Shown: one piece after another, positions 10,901-21,800 of the stretch | How the letters are laid out: every line of letters starts with the position of its first letter | Position numbering within the stretch: position 1 is the stretch's first letter | From: Anaeramoeba ignava | Taxonomy: Eukaryota; Metamonada; Anaeramoebidae | Direction of reading: 5' to 3' | NCBI GenBank assembly: GCA_028826165.1 | Contig: JAPDFW010000063.1 | Coordinates: forward strand, 930,001-994,000 | DNA: 64,000 nucleotides | Program-made: the position numbers and the translations under genes | The notes under the pieces: model-generated | Told to the model about the DNA's origin: nothing | Databases searched by the model: none | What the model saw: only the letters and a program-made list of their open reading frames with translations

Positions 10901-13423
10901 ATTTCATTTAATGTTCTATTGATAATATATTGCTTCATTTTTTGAGATAGAATTTCTTGGAGAATGATTTCTTTTGATTGTAAAAGATTTTTTTTTTGAT
11001 AATTAACCTGTGTTTGAATTTCTTGATTTTCTTGATTTTCTTCTATAAGATCTATATTAAATATTGGAACTTGCTTTTCTGTTTGATTTTCCCCAAAACT
11101 TTTCTTTCGATTAGCAATTTCTTTGCGTAATTCTTCTTGATGCATTTTTCTAATTCGATCCTCATTGGGACTATCCAAAAAGAATTGAGAATCTGCCAAC
11201 TGAGTTGATGATTTTGTTAATTTTATATTGATTATCTTATTTTTGCTTTGTGTTTCTGTTTCAGCTCTTTGCAAACTAAACGAAACATTTTGATTTTTTG
11301 AGGAAGTATTAGCAAATATTTTTCTTCGTCTTCTTTTTTTATCTTGAGATCTTTGGGATTGTTTTTGTGGTCCAGAATTAAGAAATGATGGTTCCTTTTG
11401 GTAAGAATTAGATTGATAAGACATAACCCGAAATAAATAATCATGATAAGGCGATTTGGGGCTAATTTTATCAGGTGTATTTATTTGTATAAGTTTTTCT
11501 TGATTGATATTTTGTTGTTGTTGTTGTTGTTGTAGTTGTTGTGATTGTGATTGTTGTGGTTTTTGTGATTGTTGTTGTGATTGTGATTGTTGTGGTTGGT
11601 CTTCTTCATCTAAAATTTGTGATTTTGATATATTTGAATGATCCAGTTCTTTTTTTTCTTGTTTTTTATTTCGAAGTTTTCCTAAAAAACTTGATAAATG
11701 TCCCTTTTTTTTATTTTGCTTATTTTTTTTAATATCTAATGATTGAGAAGTTTGAGGGGTGTTAACATGTTTGATGTTATTGACCCAAACATATAAATTT
11801 GCAATAAATCTTGTAATATCATCTTCCACTCCCTTTTTTTTTAAAAAAAATCAAAATCAAAATCAAAATAACAATAACAATAAAAATAACAAGAATAATA
11901 GCAATTACCATTGCAATTTTTTTCGGTTCACAAATAAAACCTTCATAATGAGTTTGGAGAAAGTTGATCAATAATTTTTTTTGCACGAGTAACATTATTA
12001 CTAGTTTTATTTAATTCAGGGAAATCTTGATAAGGAAATAAAGCGACTAAAAAAAGTTTAAGAATAGACGAATCCTTATTTTTTTTTTGAAATAAATTTT
12101 TCAATTAAATTTTTCATTTTGTTTGGATTAAATTTTTCCAATTAAATTTCTTATTTTGTTTGGATTAAATTTTTCCAATTAAATTTCTTATTTTGTTTGG
12201 ATTAAATTTCTTATTTTGTTTGAATTAAATTTCTCAATTAAATTTTCCAATTAAATTTTTGAATTAAATTTTTCAATTTGTTTGGATTAAATTTTTGAAA
12301 TAAATTTTTCATTTTTTTTGAAATAAATTTTTCAATTAAATTTCTTATTTTGTTTGGATTAAATTTCTTATTTTTTTTGAATTAAATTTTCCAATTAAAT
12401 TTCTTATTTTTTTTGGATTAAATTTTTCCAATTAAATTTCTTATTTTTTTTAATTTTTTAAATTTGGATTAAATTTTTCAATTAAATTTTTCATTTTTTT
12501 TGAAATAAAATTTTCAATTAAATTTCTCATTTTGTTTGAATTAAATTTCTCAATTAAATTTTTCAATTAAATTTTTCATTTTTTTTAAAATAAATTTTTC
12601 CAATTAAATTTCTTATTTTATTTGGATTAAATTTTTCAATTAAATTTTTCATTTTTTTTGAAATAAATTTCTCAATTAAATTTCTTATTTTGTTTGGATT
12701 AAATTTCTTATTTTGTTTGAAATAAATTTCTCATTTTTTTGAAATAAATTTTTCAATTAAATTTCTCATTTTTTTTGAAATAAATTTCTGAATTAAATTT
12801 CCCATTTTTTTTGAAATAAATTTTTCAATTAAATTATTTTGTTTAAATTAAATTTCTTATTTTGTTTGAAATAAATTTCTCAATTAAATTTCTTATTTTG
12901 TTTGAAATAAATTTCTCATTTTGTTTCAAATAAATTTTTCAATTAAATTTCTCATTTTGTTTCAAATAAATTTTCCAATTAAATTTTTCAATTAAATTTC
13001 TTATTTTGTTTGAAATAAATTTCTCATTTTTTTGAAATAAATTTTTCAATTAAATTTCTCATTTTGTTTGGATTAAATTTTTCAATTAAATTTTTCAATT
13101 TGTTTAAAATAAAATTTTCAAATAAATTTCTTATTTTGTTTGAAATAAATTTCTTATTTTTTTTGAAATAAATTTTTGAATTAAATTTCCCATTTTGTTT
13201 GAAATAAATTTCTCGTTTTGTTTAAATTAAATTTCTTATTTTTTACCTTAAAATCAAACTTTAAATTATGAATTTCTTTTGATGGTGATAAATTTTTTAG
13301 TTTAGAATTTACCCAATCAATTAATATTTGAACTGGGGGTGTTTCATCTGAATGATTTAGATCTTCATAAATAATTTTAACTTGTGAAAGAATTTTAAGT
13401 GTTTCTTCTGAAAAAATTGACAT
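7952..13423 (-). CDS. CH - RasGAP-like - PH-like protein (frame break in exon 2)
   Basis: Seven exons on the reverse strand: 13423-13247, 12074-11909, 11832-10290, 10021-9888, 9798-9051, 8977-8811, 8719-7952. Total is 3703 nt, one base more than 1234 codons. The excess lies in exon 2 at an A8 run (11975-11982 on the forward strand): upstream NVTRAKK and downstream FICEPKKIAMGVEDDITRF are in different frames. Residues 1-140 form a calponin-homology domain (ILIDWVNSKL, FPYQDFPEL, ITRFIANLYVWV). Then comes a Gln/Ser-rich disordered part. About residues 670-960 form a RasGAP fold (LFESNDSASSLLSIFSHFY; SVPRIIKLISYYIY; YLFTHFYAVSF), followed by a linker and a PH-like C-terminus (IILLDPNCIIKKI ... 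ETSEKWFQLLIKA). The CH+RasGAP order recalls IQGAP. The arginine finger position (LFR in active RasGAPs) is Glu, about residue 798, and the FLR motif is FTH, so GTPase activation is unlikely. Spliced translation supports the domains; function is inferred. Confidence 0.82.
10022..10289 (-). repeat. RasGAP-like intron 3, 12-bp tandem repeat
   Basis: Intron between donor GTAAAT and acceptor AAAAG made of TTAAATTAATTA-type units mixed with TTATAAAATTAT-type units. Confidence 0.9.
12075..13246 (-). repeat. RasGAP-like intron 1, interspersed degenerate repeat
   Basis: A 1172-bp intron of imperfect units built from AAATTTCTTATTTTGTTTG and AATTAAATTTTTC blocks in varying order. More complex than the hexamer arrays elsewhere. 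Donor GTAAAA, acceptor AATAAG. Confidence 0.9.
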
Positions 13424-13631
13424 TTAAATTGATAAAAAAAATCTTTTTTTAAGTTCTTTTCTTTTAAGTTGAAATTTAAATTTAAATTTTAAATTTTTAA
13501 TAAGAAAATAATAAAACAAATTAACGCAAAAAAATTAAAAAAAAAAACAAAGAGAAAATGAAAAAGTTTTTTTTCAATTTTTTTTTCATTTTTTTTTCAT
13601 TTTTTTTCAATTTTTTATTCTCTTTTAATCA
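13424..13631. promoter_or_regulatory. bidirectional promoter region
   Basis: A 208-bp spacer between divergent starts (13423 reverse, 13632 forward). Three CATTTTTTTT-type copies lie at about 13587-13615, just upstream of the forward start. Assigned by position and by recurrence of the motif upstream of other genes. Confidence 0.4.
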
Positions 13632-14164
13632 ATGTCAAACTTTTCAAATCAAAAAGAAAAATCAATTTTTTCAGATCCTGAATTTATAGATTCAACTCAA
13701 AGTGAAAATGAAAATCAAAATGAAAATCAAATTCAAAATGAAATGAAAATGAAAATGAAAATGAAAATGAAAATGAAAAAATCAAACAAGAAATAAAAAC
13801 AAATGACATTAAAAACGCACAAAAACAAAAACAAAAACAAAAACAAAAACAAAAACAAAAACAAAATCAACAAAATAATAATTCAAATAACAAAATGACT
13901 TTTGATACTTTATTTTCTGATGAAGAAAATTCACATTGGCAAACAGTTCCTGATTTAAAAAAAGTTACAATTGAATTTTCAGCATTAGTTCTTTCTTCTA
14001 TTCTTGGACTTCTTTTTTTCATACTTGGATTTTCTTTACTTACAAAACATTCGACATTTGCAGCTTTTTTTTTATTTTTAGCAATTTTTATGGTCATTTC
14101 TTTTTTGATTGCTTTAAGAAATTATAATATCAAAAAACAAGAAGAAAATTTGACAAATTTTTAA
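13632..14164 (+). CDS. small two-helix membrane protein, DUF872/TMEM230-like candidate, frame break
   Basis: An ATG at 13632 opens a frame (MSNFSNQKEKSIFSDPEF...) running into a Glu-Asn repeat. At about 13741 one A is missing from the AAAATG unit, so this frame ends soon after. The other frame continues the Glu-Asn run, a Gln/Lys run (13820-13866) and the folded part from Met 13895. That part has WQTVPDLKKVTIEF, two hydrophobic helices (SALVLSSILGLLFFILGF and STFAAFFLFLAIFMVISFLI) and a basic tail. A polar segment, a 'P.l.K' stretch and two closely spaced helices resemble the DUF872 family (TMEM230/TMEM134, vesicle trafficking), but the match is weak. Either one gene with a single-base break or sequencing error, or translation starts at 13895 (89 residues). 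Confidence 0.5.
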
Positions 14165-14205
14165 AAATTGAAATAATACTTTTTTTATATTTTTTATTGA
14201 AAAAA

Positions 14206-14395
14206 AATGATAAAGAAAAAATTCGGTTTTATTTTTATTTTTATTTTTATTATTAAAATTTAGTTAAAGTTCCTTCTTAATTTATTCTTTCAAATGATAA
14301 AGAAAAAATTCTGTTTTAGTTTTATTTTTATTATTTTTATTATTATTAAAATCTAGTTGAAATTCCTTCTAAATTTATTTTTGCAAATGATAAAG
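14206..14395. repeat. two-copy tandem duplication over the CPSF73 3' end
   Basis: The block at about 14206-14295 (AATGATAAAGAAAAAATTC, T-rich part, TTAGTTAAAGTTCCTTCTT, AATTTATTCTTTCAA) is repeated at 14295-14385 with a few substitutions. The second copy contains the stop codon and last roughly 12 codons of CPSF73 (reverse strand). The first copy is an untranslated copy of the same end. Confidence 0.75.
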
Positions 14396-17300
14396 ATCTT
14401 TCAATTCTTTTTTTAAGTTGTTGTGAATTACAATCTATAACTTCAAGATTTTCAATATTTATAGAAGCTTGTAAATCACCACAATCCACTTTCATTATTA
14501 AAGGATTTTCTTTATCAAAACTTGTTTTTCCAAATTGATTTGAAATTATTCTTTCTAAAACAATTTTTCTTTTTTTTTGTTGAAATTTTTCAAATTTCTC
14601 AAGAAATTGTTTTTCTTTTGTATTTAAGAGATAATTTTGTAAAATTTCGGGTGAAGTTGCTGTAAAACGAAATGATGATAAATTGGCTTCAATTTGAAGA
14701 ACTATGCTGATAATTGTATCAGCTAAAACATCATTAATTGGTGATGCTTCCCATTGAAGTGTGATATATTTTCCAATTTCGTTTAATTGTAGTTTTATTC
14801 TGTTCATAATAATAATTTGATTTTCATCTTCAATTATTTGTGAATATTTGATAATTTTATTTTGATTTTCAATTTCTTCTTTCATTTCATTTTGATTTTG
14901 AATTTGATTTTGATTTTGATTTTCATTTTCATTTTGATTTTGATTTTGATTTTGATTTTCATTTTGGTTTTGATTTTCATTTTGATTTTCATTTTGATTT
15001 TGATTTTGATTTTCATTTTGATTTTGATTTTGATTTTGATTTTGATTTTGATTTTGATTTTGATTTTCATTTTGATTTTCATTTTGATTTTCATTTTCAA
15101 TTTCTTCTTTCATTTCATTTTCTTCTTTCATTTCATTTTCACTTTCAATTTCATCATTACTTTTATATTCATTTTCATTTTCATTTTGATTTTGATTTTG
15201 ATTTTGATTTTGATTTTGATTTTCATTTTCATTTTCATTTTCATTTTCATTTTCATTTTCATTTTCATTTTCATTTTCATTTTCATTTTCATTTTGATTT
15301 TGATTTTGATTTTCATTTTCATTTTGATTTTCATTTTGATTTTCATTTTGATTTTCATTTTGATTTTCATTTTGATTTTGATTTTGATTTTCATTTTGAT
15401 TTTGATTTTGATTTTCATTTTGATTTTCATTTTCATTTTGATTTTCATTTTGATTCTGATTTTGATTTTGATTTTGATTTTGATTCTCTTCTTTCATTTC
15501 ATTTCTTTCTTTTTGAATAGACTTAAATTGAATATCTTGAAAAAATGAACTCAAAAATACAAATAATAATTTCATTGAATAACTAAAATGAACTTTTTTA
15601 TTATGTAAAATTTTATTTCTTCTAAGTTGAGTAAATATTGATAAATCTTCAGCTGAAACAACCATATGAGAAAAATCCTTGCTAATTAACAATCCACGAA
15701 TTCTTTGTCCTGAATGAATTTGTGATTCAGCAAGTGAACCCATAATTTTAGCCATTTTTTGATTACGAAATTCTAATTTAACAGAAGCACAATTTGGTGG
15801 ATTATGAACTCTAATATGACTTTTTTCAAATAATTTAGTTAATGACGATTTTAATTGTAACATTTCTGAGGAATCACCATGAACCAAGCACTTTTGCATA
15901 ATATTATTTAATATTATTATTATTATTATTTATTATTATTTAATATTATTATTAATATTATTATTAATATTTAATATTATTATTTATTATTATTATTATT
16001 TATTATTATTTAATATTATTATTTAATATTATTATTATTATTATTATTTAATATTATTATTATTTATTATTTAATATTATTATTTAATATTATTTAATAT
16101 TATTATTATTTATTATTATTATTCATTATTATTATTATTTAATATTATTATTATTATTATTTAATATTATTATTTAATATTATTATTATTTAATATTATT
16201 ATTTAATATTTAATATTATTTATTTAATATTATTATTATTATTTAATATTATTATTTATTATTAAATTTCATACAACATGAGAAGGTAACGTTTCTTGAA
16301 TAAATTGACTTGTTTGAGCATAATCCGAGTGAGCAGAAAAAGAAACATAACTAATTGACAAACGACGGGGAAGAATTTCACCTTTCAAAGAAGTAATTTC
16401 ATCAGGTTCTGTTTTCAATTCTCTTGCAAGAGTACCATCAACACAATAACCAGTTATAATGACTCCATTTTTTTCACTTGGACACCATTTCTCGAGTAAT
16501 TCTCTTGAAGTACCATTCTGTAGCATTCCTGGACTCGCAAGAACCACGATAGGACCCTTTGTTTTAAGCTCATCAGCACTTCGCAAATTGTGGATATGTT
16601 TAAAATCAAACGGATTTGAAACGGCGAATTTTCTTCTAATTTGATCGTTCATCATATTAATATAAGTTTGATAAACTTTCATACATTTCTGTGCAAGTGA
16701 AGAGGCGTAATAAATAGGTATTTTTTGCAATTCGGGATGTGATTCCCAATAAGATTCTAATATCAGCAATAATTCTTGTGCTCTTCCTAGTGCAAATACT
16801 GGTATTAAACAATTTCCTCCTCTTGCTACTACTTTATGAACAAATGATGTGAATCTTTGCTCTCGATCAAGTCGTGGTTCGTGTACTTGCAATCCATATG
16901 TCGACTCGACTATTAATACATCTGGCGGTATTTTTGGTGTTGCTGCTCCGGATAAATGCCCATCTTCTTGTCGTGAAAAATCTCCTGTGTAAAGTACCTG
17001 ATTTTTGTTTTTGTTTTTGTTTTTGTTTTTAAATTTTTTTGTTTTTTTTTTTTTTGTTTTTTTCTTACTCGAATCCCTTCAATTTCAATCATAAACATTG
17101 CTGCTCCAAGAACATGACCTTTTTTTTTAATTTTTTATCCGATTTTAATTTTAATTTTTTATCCGATTTTAATTATAATTTTTTATCCGATTTTAATTTT
17201 AATTTTAATTTTAAATTTAATTTTAATTTTATAAATGAATTTTAATTTTTTATCCGATTTTAATTTTAATTTTAATTTTAATTTTAATTTTAATTTTAAT

Positions 17301-18410
17301 TTTAATTTTAATTTTGATTTTAATTTTAAAATAAATTTTAATTTTAATTTCAATTTTAATTTTAATTTTGATTTTAATTTTAATTTTAATTTTAATTTTA
17401 ATTTTAATTTTAATTTTGATTTTAAAATAAATATTTTTGTACCAGCATTCATGCAATATATTTTGATTCCATTATGTGAAAAATCTTGATCATAATCAAT
17501 TTGTTCAATTTTTTCTAAACTTTTTTGTAAATCTTCTGGACTAAATAAAACTCTTCCATCAGAATTTCTGAAAATAATTGTAAATTTAAAAAAAAAAACA
17601 AGGAAATAATTGTTTTTTAAATTTTGTTTTCAATTTTCAATATTTTAAAAATGAAAAAAATTAAAAAGAAAGAAAGCATACGCAACTCTAACATAATCTT
17701 CTAATACAAATTTATAAATAGCTTTTGTTGGATGAGTCATATAAACTTTTCCATTAAATGTTGTCTATAAAAAAGAGAAAATTGTTTTAATTTAATATAA
17801 ATTTAAATTTTAATTTTAATTTTAATTTTGATTTTAATTTTGATTTTAATTTTAATTTTAATTTTAATTTAAATTTTAATTTTAATTTTAATTTTAATTT
17901 TAATTTTAATTTTAATTTTAATTTTAATTTTAATTTTAATTTTAATTTTGATTTAAATTTTGATTTTTTGAGTTAAAATTAAAAGTAATCACTTGAGTTA
18001 AATAATAAGGAAGTGCTCCACAATGATCTAAATGAAAACTAATGAATATCAAAAAAAACAATTTCAAAAATTATTTTCAATTAATTTTCTAATTAAGTAA
18101 ATAATAGGAAATAAATTACTGGCTAACAAAAAGAACATCAACTTCTTTTGGATCAACTTCATCAAAAAAAGGTAAACCAGAAATACCAGAATAAGCAGGA
18201 TGAATCCCACAATCAAACTAAAGATTTAAATTGATTTTTTAAATTGATTTTTTAAATTGATTTTTTAAATTGATTTTTTTTAAATTGATTTACTAAAACT
18301 GTTTTTCCTCTATATTTAACAGCAATACAAGACCTTCCAACCTCACAACCAGCTCCTAAAGGAATAATTTTCATTACATGATCTTCTTCTCCTTCTCTTT
18401 TTCTTTGCAT
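14346..18410 (-). CDS. CPSF3: CPSF73, pre-mRNA 3'-end endonuclease (cleavage and polyadenylation factor subunit 3)
   Basis: Metallo-beta-lactamase/beta-CASP nuclease that cuts pre-mRNA before polyadenylation, in the nuclear CPSF complex. Eight reverse exons: 18410-18294, 18217-18120, 18038-17993, 17764-17682, 17567-17443, 17118-17069, 16997-16275, 15890-14346, joining in phase to 928 residues. Visible: [19 protein letters not shown], the zinc motif [71 protein letters not shown], the motif C histidine in [15 protein letters not shown], then LVHGDSSEM. This order and spacing favour CPSF73 over Integrator 11, and all catalytic histidines and aspartates I can place are present. The human protein has about 684 residues; the extra length is mainly a Gln/Asn/Glu-rich insertion of about 205 residues in the C-terminal domain. 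The start is the only ATG ahead of the conserved N-terminus. Confidence 0.95.
14870..15490 (-). repeat. coding Gln/Asn/Glu-rich insertion in CPSF73
   Basis: An in-frame run of CAA AAT / GAA AAT codons (reverse strand), about 205 residues, with a few MKEE islands. It stays open in several frames because the 6-bp unit is stop-free there. It has no splice-like edges and the flanking frame is continuous, so I treat it as translated. Confidence 0.75.
15891..16274 (-). repeat. CPSF73 intron 7, ATT-rich trinucleotide-like array
   Basis: Intron of AATAATATT-type units between donor GTATGA and acceptor CAAAAG. Joining across it gives HVCLVHGD, the expected CPSF73 sequence. Confidence 0.9.
17119..17442 (-). 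repeat. CPSF73 intron 5, AATTTT hexamer array
   Basis: Hexamer array TTTTAA with TTTTATCCGATTTTAATT variants (three copies at 17136-17195 and one near 17250) between donor GTACAA and an A-run acceptor. The exon edges restore [18 protein letters not shown]. Confidence 0.9.
17765..17992 (-). repeat. CPSF73 intron 3, AATTTT hexamer array
   Basis: Hexamer array TTTTAA/TTTTGA in the intron between the exon ending ALPYYLTQ (donor GTGATT) and the exon starting [17 protein letters not shown]. Confidence 0.85.
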
Positions 18411-18837
18411 AATTTAATTTGAAAAAAAATGAAAAAAAATGAAAAAAAATGAAAAAAATGAAAAAAATGAAAAAAATGAAAAAAATTTGTTTTAAAAATT
18501 TTATAAAAAAAAAAGCAAATTCTTTCTTGAGAAAAAAAAAGGTATTCAATTCAATTTAATTTAATTTGATTTTTAATTTGATTTTTGAATTGATTTTTGA
18601 ATTGATTTTTGAATTGATTTTTGAATTGATTTTTAATTTGATTTTTGAATTGATTTTTGAATTGATTTTTGATTTGATTTTTGAATTGATTTTTGATTTG
18701 ATTTTTGAATTGATTTTTAAATTGTTTCTTCAATCAAAATATTCGCAAGAAATTATCGCTCAAAAAACAAAGGAACAAAAATGAAAAAAAAACGAATCTA
18801 AATAAAACGGTTTGAAAATATGAATTAAAATATATAT
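18411..18837. other. spacer between CPSF73 start and ZC3H15-like stop
   Basis: No gene seen. Directly upstream of CPSF73 (reverse) lie six copies of CATTTTTTT/CATTTTTTTT at about 18427-18484, the candidate leader/promoter motif. At 18551-18722 is a tandem array with unit TTTTTGAATTGA, 12 bp, open in both directions but not coding. Confidence 0.7.
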
Positions 18838-21800
18838 TCATTTGTCATCATCTAAAACGTCATCAATTTGATCTAAAAGTTTATCAGGATCATCACCTAA
18901 AAATAAGTTTTCATTAATTTCCAAATCATCTAAAGTGATATTTTCTTGATTTTCTTGATTTTCTTGATTTTCTTGATTTTCTTGATTTTCTTGATTTTCT
19001 TGATTTTCTTGATTTTCTTGATTTTCTTTTTTTTTCTTTTTCTTTTTTTTTTTCTTTTTTTTTTCTTTTTCATCTTTTTCATCTTTTTCATCTTCTTCTT
19101 CTTTAATTGTATATTCAGTTGTATCAAGAGCACCATCATCATCAACAAATCCACTACGAGATTGTAAATATAATTCTTTTCCTGTAATAACTTTTTTTTT
19201 ATTCTTTTCTTTCCTAGCTCTTTCTCTTTCTTCTCTTTCTCTTCTTTTTTGTGACCATTTTTTAAAAAGTTCTTCAGTCATTAAATCTCCTTCAGTTATT
19301 TTAGCTCTCTAAATCAAATTTTAATATTGATTTTAATTTTAATTTTGATTTTAAATTTAATTTTAATTTTAATTTGAATTTTGATTTTAATTTTAATTTT
19401 GATTTTAATTTTGATTTTGATTTTAATTTTGATTTTAATTTTAATTTTAATTTTGATTTTAATATTTAATTTTGGTTTTAATTTTAATATTTAATTTTGA
19501 TTTAAATTTTGATTTTAATTTTAATTTTAATTTTGATTTTAATTTTAATTATAATTTTAATTATAATTTTTATTTTAATTTTAATTTTGATTTTAATATT
19601 TAATTTTAATTTTAATTTTAATTTTAATTATAATTTTAATTTTAATTATAATTTTAATTTGAATTTTAATTTTAATTTTAATTTTAATTTGAATTTTAAT
19701 TTTAATTTTAATTTTAATTTTAATTTTAATTTTAATTTTAATTTTAATTTTAATTTTAATTTTAAATTTAATTTTGATTTTGATTTTAATTTTGAATTGA
19801 ATTTTAATTTTAATATTAATTTTAAGGTGGAGTCATCAGTGAAAATTTTTCTTAACTTTTTTGTTATTTCATCAATAAACAAACAAAAAAACAAATCTAT
19901 CTAATTTTTTATTTTTAATATTAAAAATGTTTTCTCAAGATCTAGATCAAAATTAAAAAAAAAATTTTTTTTCAAGCTCAATTCTTGATCAGTTTTGATC
20001 CTCTTTTTAATTGAAAATAAGTGTAAAAATTCAAATTGAGGGAAATTGAAATCATTTTTTTCTTTTGCAAATTTTAAAATGGGTAAAAGAAAGCAACCAT
20101 GCTGTGTCTGTGGCCATTGGTTTGAGAATTACTGGAATCGACCAGATACAATAATAATTTCACTTGATTTTGAAAAATTTGAATCACCATTCATATGTCA
20201 AGGATGCTACAGAACCAATTATAGAATGGTAAGTTTAATCGGGAAAAAGTGAGGAAAAGTGAAACAAAGAGTTTAGACGATTTGTTCAAGTTGAGGAAAG
20301 AAGATTTCATAATCAGCCCCAACCAGCCCCACTTGAGCAAAGTGAAAAATTAACGGTCCTTATTGATTTTTTTTCTTTTTTTCTTAATAAAAATTATTTC
20401 ATCTACAAAAATCAAAAATTAAATCAAGAAGTTATTTTAAAATTGAAGAAACCTCTCTTTGCAATTTTAAGAATTTTTCATAAGTAAAACTCTTTTCAAA
20501 ATAAATGTAAATTTATGTTTTTAATTTAAATTTGTCTTTCAAAAATTATCAAATTATGAAAAAGAAGTTGAAACTGAAACTGAGAGTAGAATAAAAAAGA
20601 AACAAAAATGAAATTCTCATATCTTAGTTGTTTTTATTACAAATTTTCTTTTCAATTTTATTGAATTTTTTTTTTCATTTAACGTCAACTAATTTTGTTT
20701 TGGTTTTTATAGTTAAAAAAAGAAGAGAAAAGCCAAATGAAAATAAGGATCAAATTCAAGAAAAGGAAAAACTAATAATATAATTGATCCAGAATGGAAA
20801 ACTAATGTAACACCTCAACAAGTTGTTGTATGTTGAGTTTAATGTCAGGTTTTGTTTTACTCACAATACTCCATGGTTTTTCTCCTTATTGGGAATAGAA
20901 ATTGTTAGTGAAACACAATTTAACAGAATTTGTCGAGATTATGGGAATGATATCAATACTTAAGTCTTGATTTCAATCGACAGAAGTGAAAAAATCATTC
21001 AACCCAAAGTGTAGATCTTTATTGATTTTTAGGTAACTTGAAAAAGAGCTCAAAAATTGCTCTTGATGGAGGATGGTCACATAGAGGATGGAAAGTGAGA
21101 ATCATTTTATTTTTTGAATCAGAATTTATTTTTGATGTTATTCATGTAACTCGAGCAAAAGGGGTATAAAGGATTTTCTAATCAAATGGAAAAGAAGCAG
21201 TAAACAGATTTGGACAAAAATGGAAAGATAAAATAACACTCTAAATTAATTCATGATAATTGTAAAAATATAAAATCAGTTGTTCAAGGGATATTGGCCC
21301 AAAGTTCAAGAACAATTAGATGTTTCCCATTATGGAAAAAATATTCGAAAAATTGAAAAATCTGGAAAAATTTCATTCACTGGAAGGAAAAAGGTCAGAG
21401 TGTGAAGAACTGGTTTCGTTCATCGATCAGTAGCAATGGAGATGTGAAAAGATTTAATGAATTGATGCAGTTGGGAGTGAACCATTATGAAAATAAGAAT
21501 CATGACCATTGTAGTCAATGTAAACAGAAAAAGCAAAATCAAATTATTGGATTAGTGACCCAAATGAACAAAAAGAGTTTGAACGGCACATTGAAAACAT
21601 CATAAAGATTCAGACAAAATAATTGGTGGTTATAACACAAACTCTTGCGAATCTTTTTTTAGTTCAAAAACAAAGTATATTCCAAAAAGGATAAATGCCC
21701 CGTCCCAGTATGAATTTCGCGTCAATATGGCGGTACTTGATCGAGAATGTCCAGCATGGAGAGAATTGTTAAGTGAGCAATGGGGATGGAAGATTCCAGA

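Noticed and set aside
11960-12040. An intron from GTAATA (about 12005) to ATGAAG (about 11941) that would remove the frame break in the CH domain
   Set aside because: It is phase-compatible, but it would delete NVTRAKK and the following residues, which match the conserved CH helix. A one-base change at the A8 run explains the exon length exactly.
14862-15548. Long forward and reverse frames of Ile-Leu-Phe or Met-Lys runs over the CPSF73 insertion
   Set aside because: Shadows of the hexamer repeat in other frames; only the frame continuous with CPSF73 on the reverse strand has conserved flanks.
20079-20226. A small functional zinc-finger gene within the ZC3H15-like intron that could supply the missing CCCH fingers
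   Set aside because: It is on the opposite strand, has C-x2-C pairs rather than CCCH, and lies inside the terminal repeats as part of the transposase relic.
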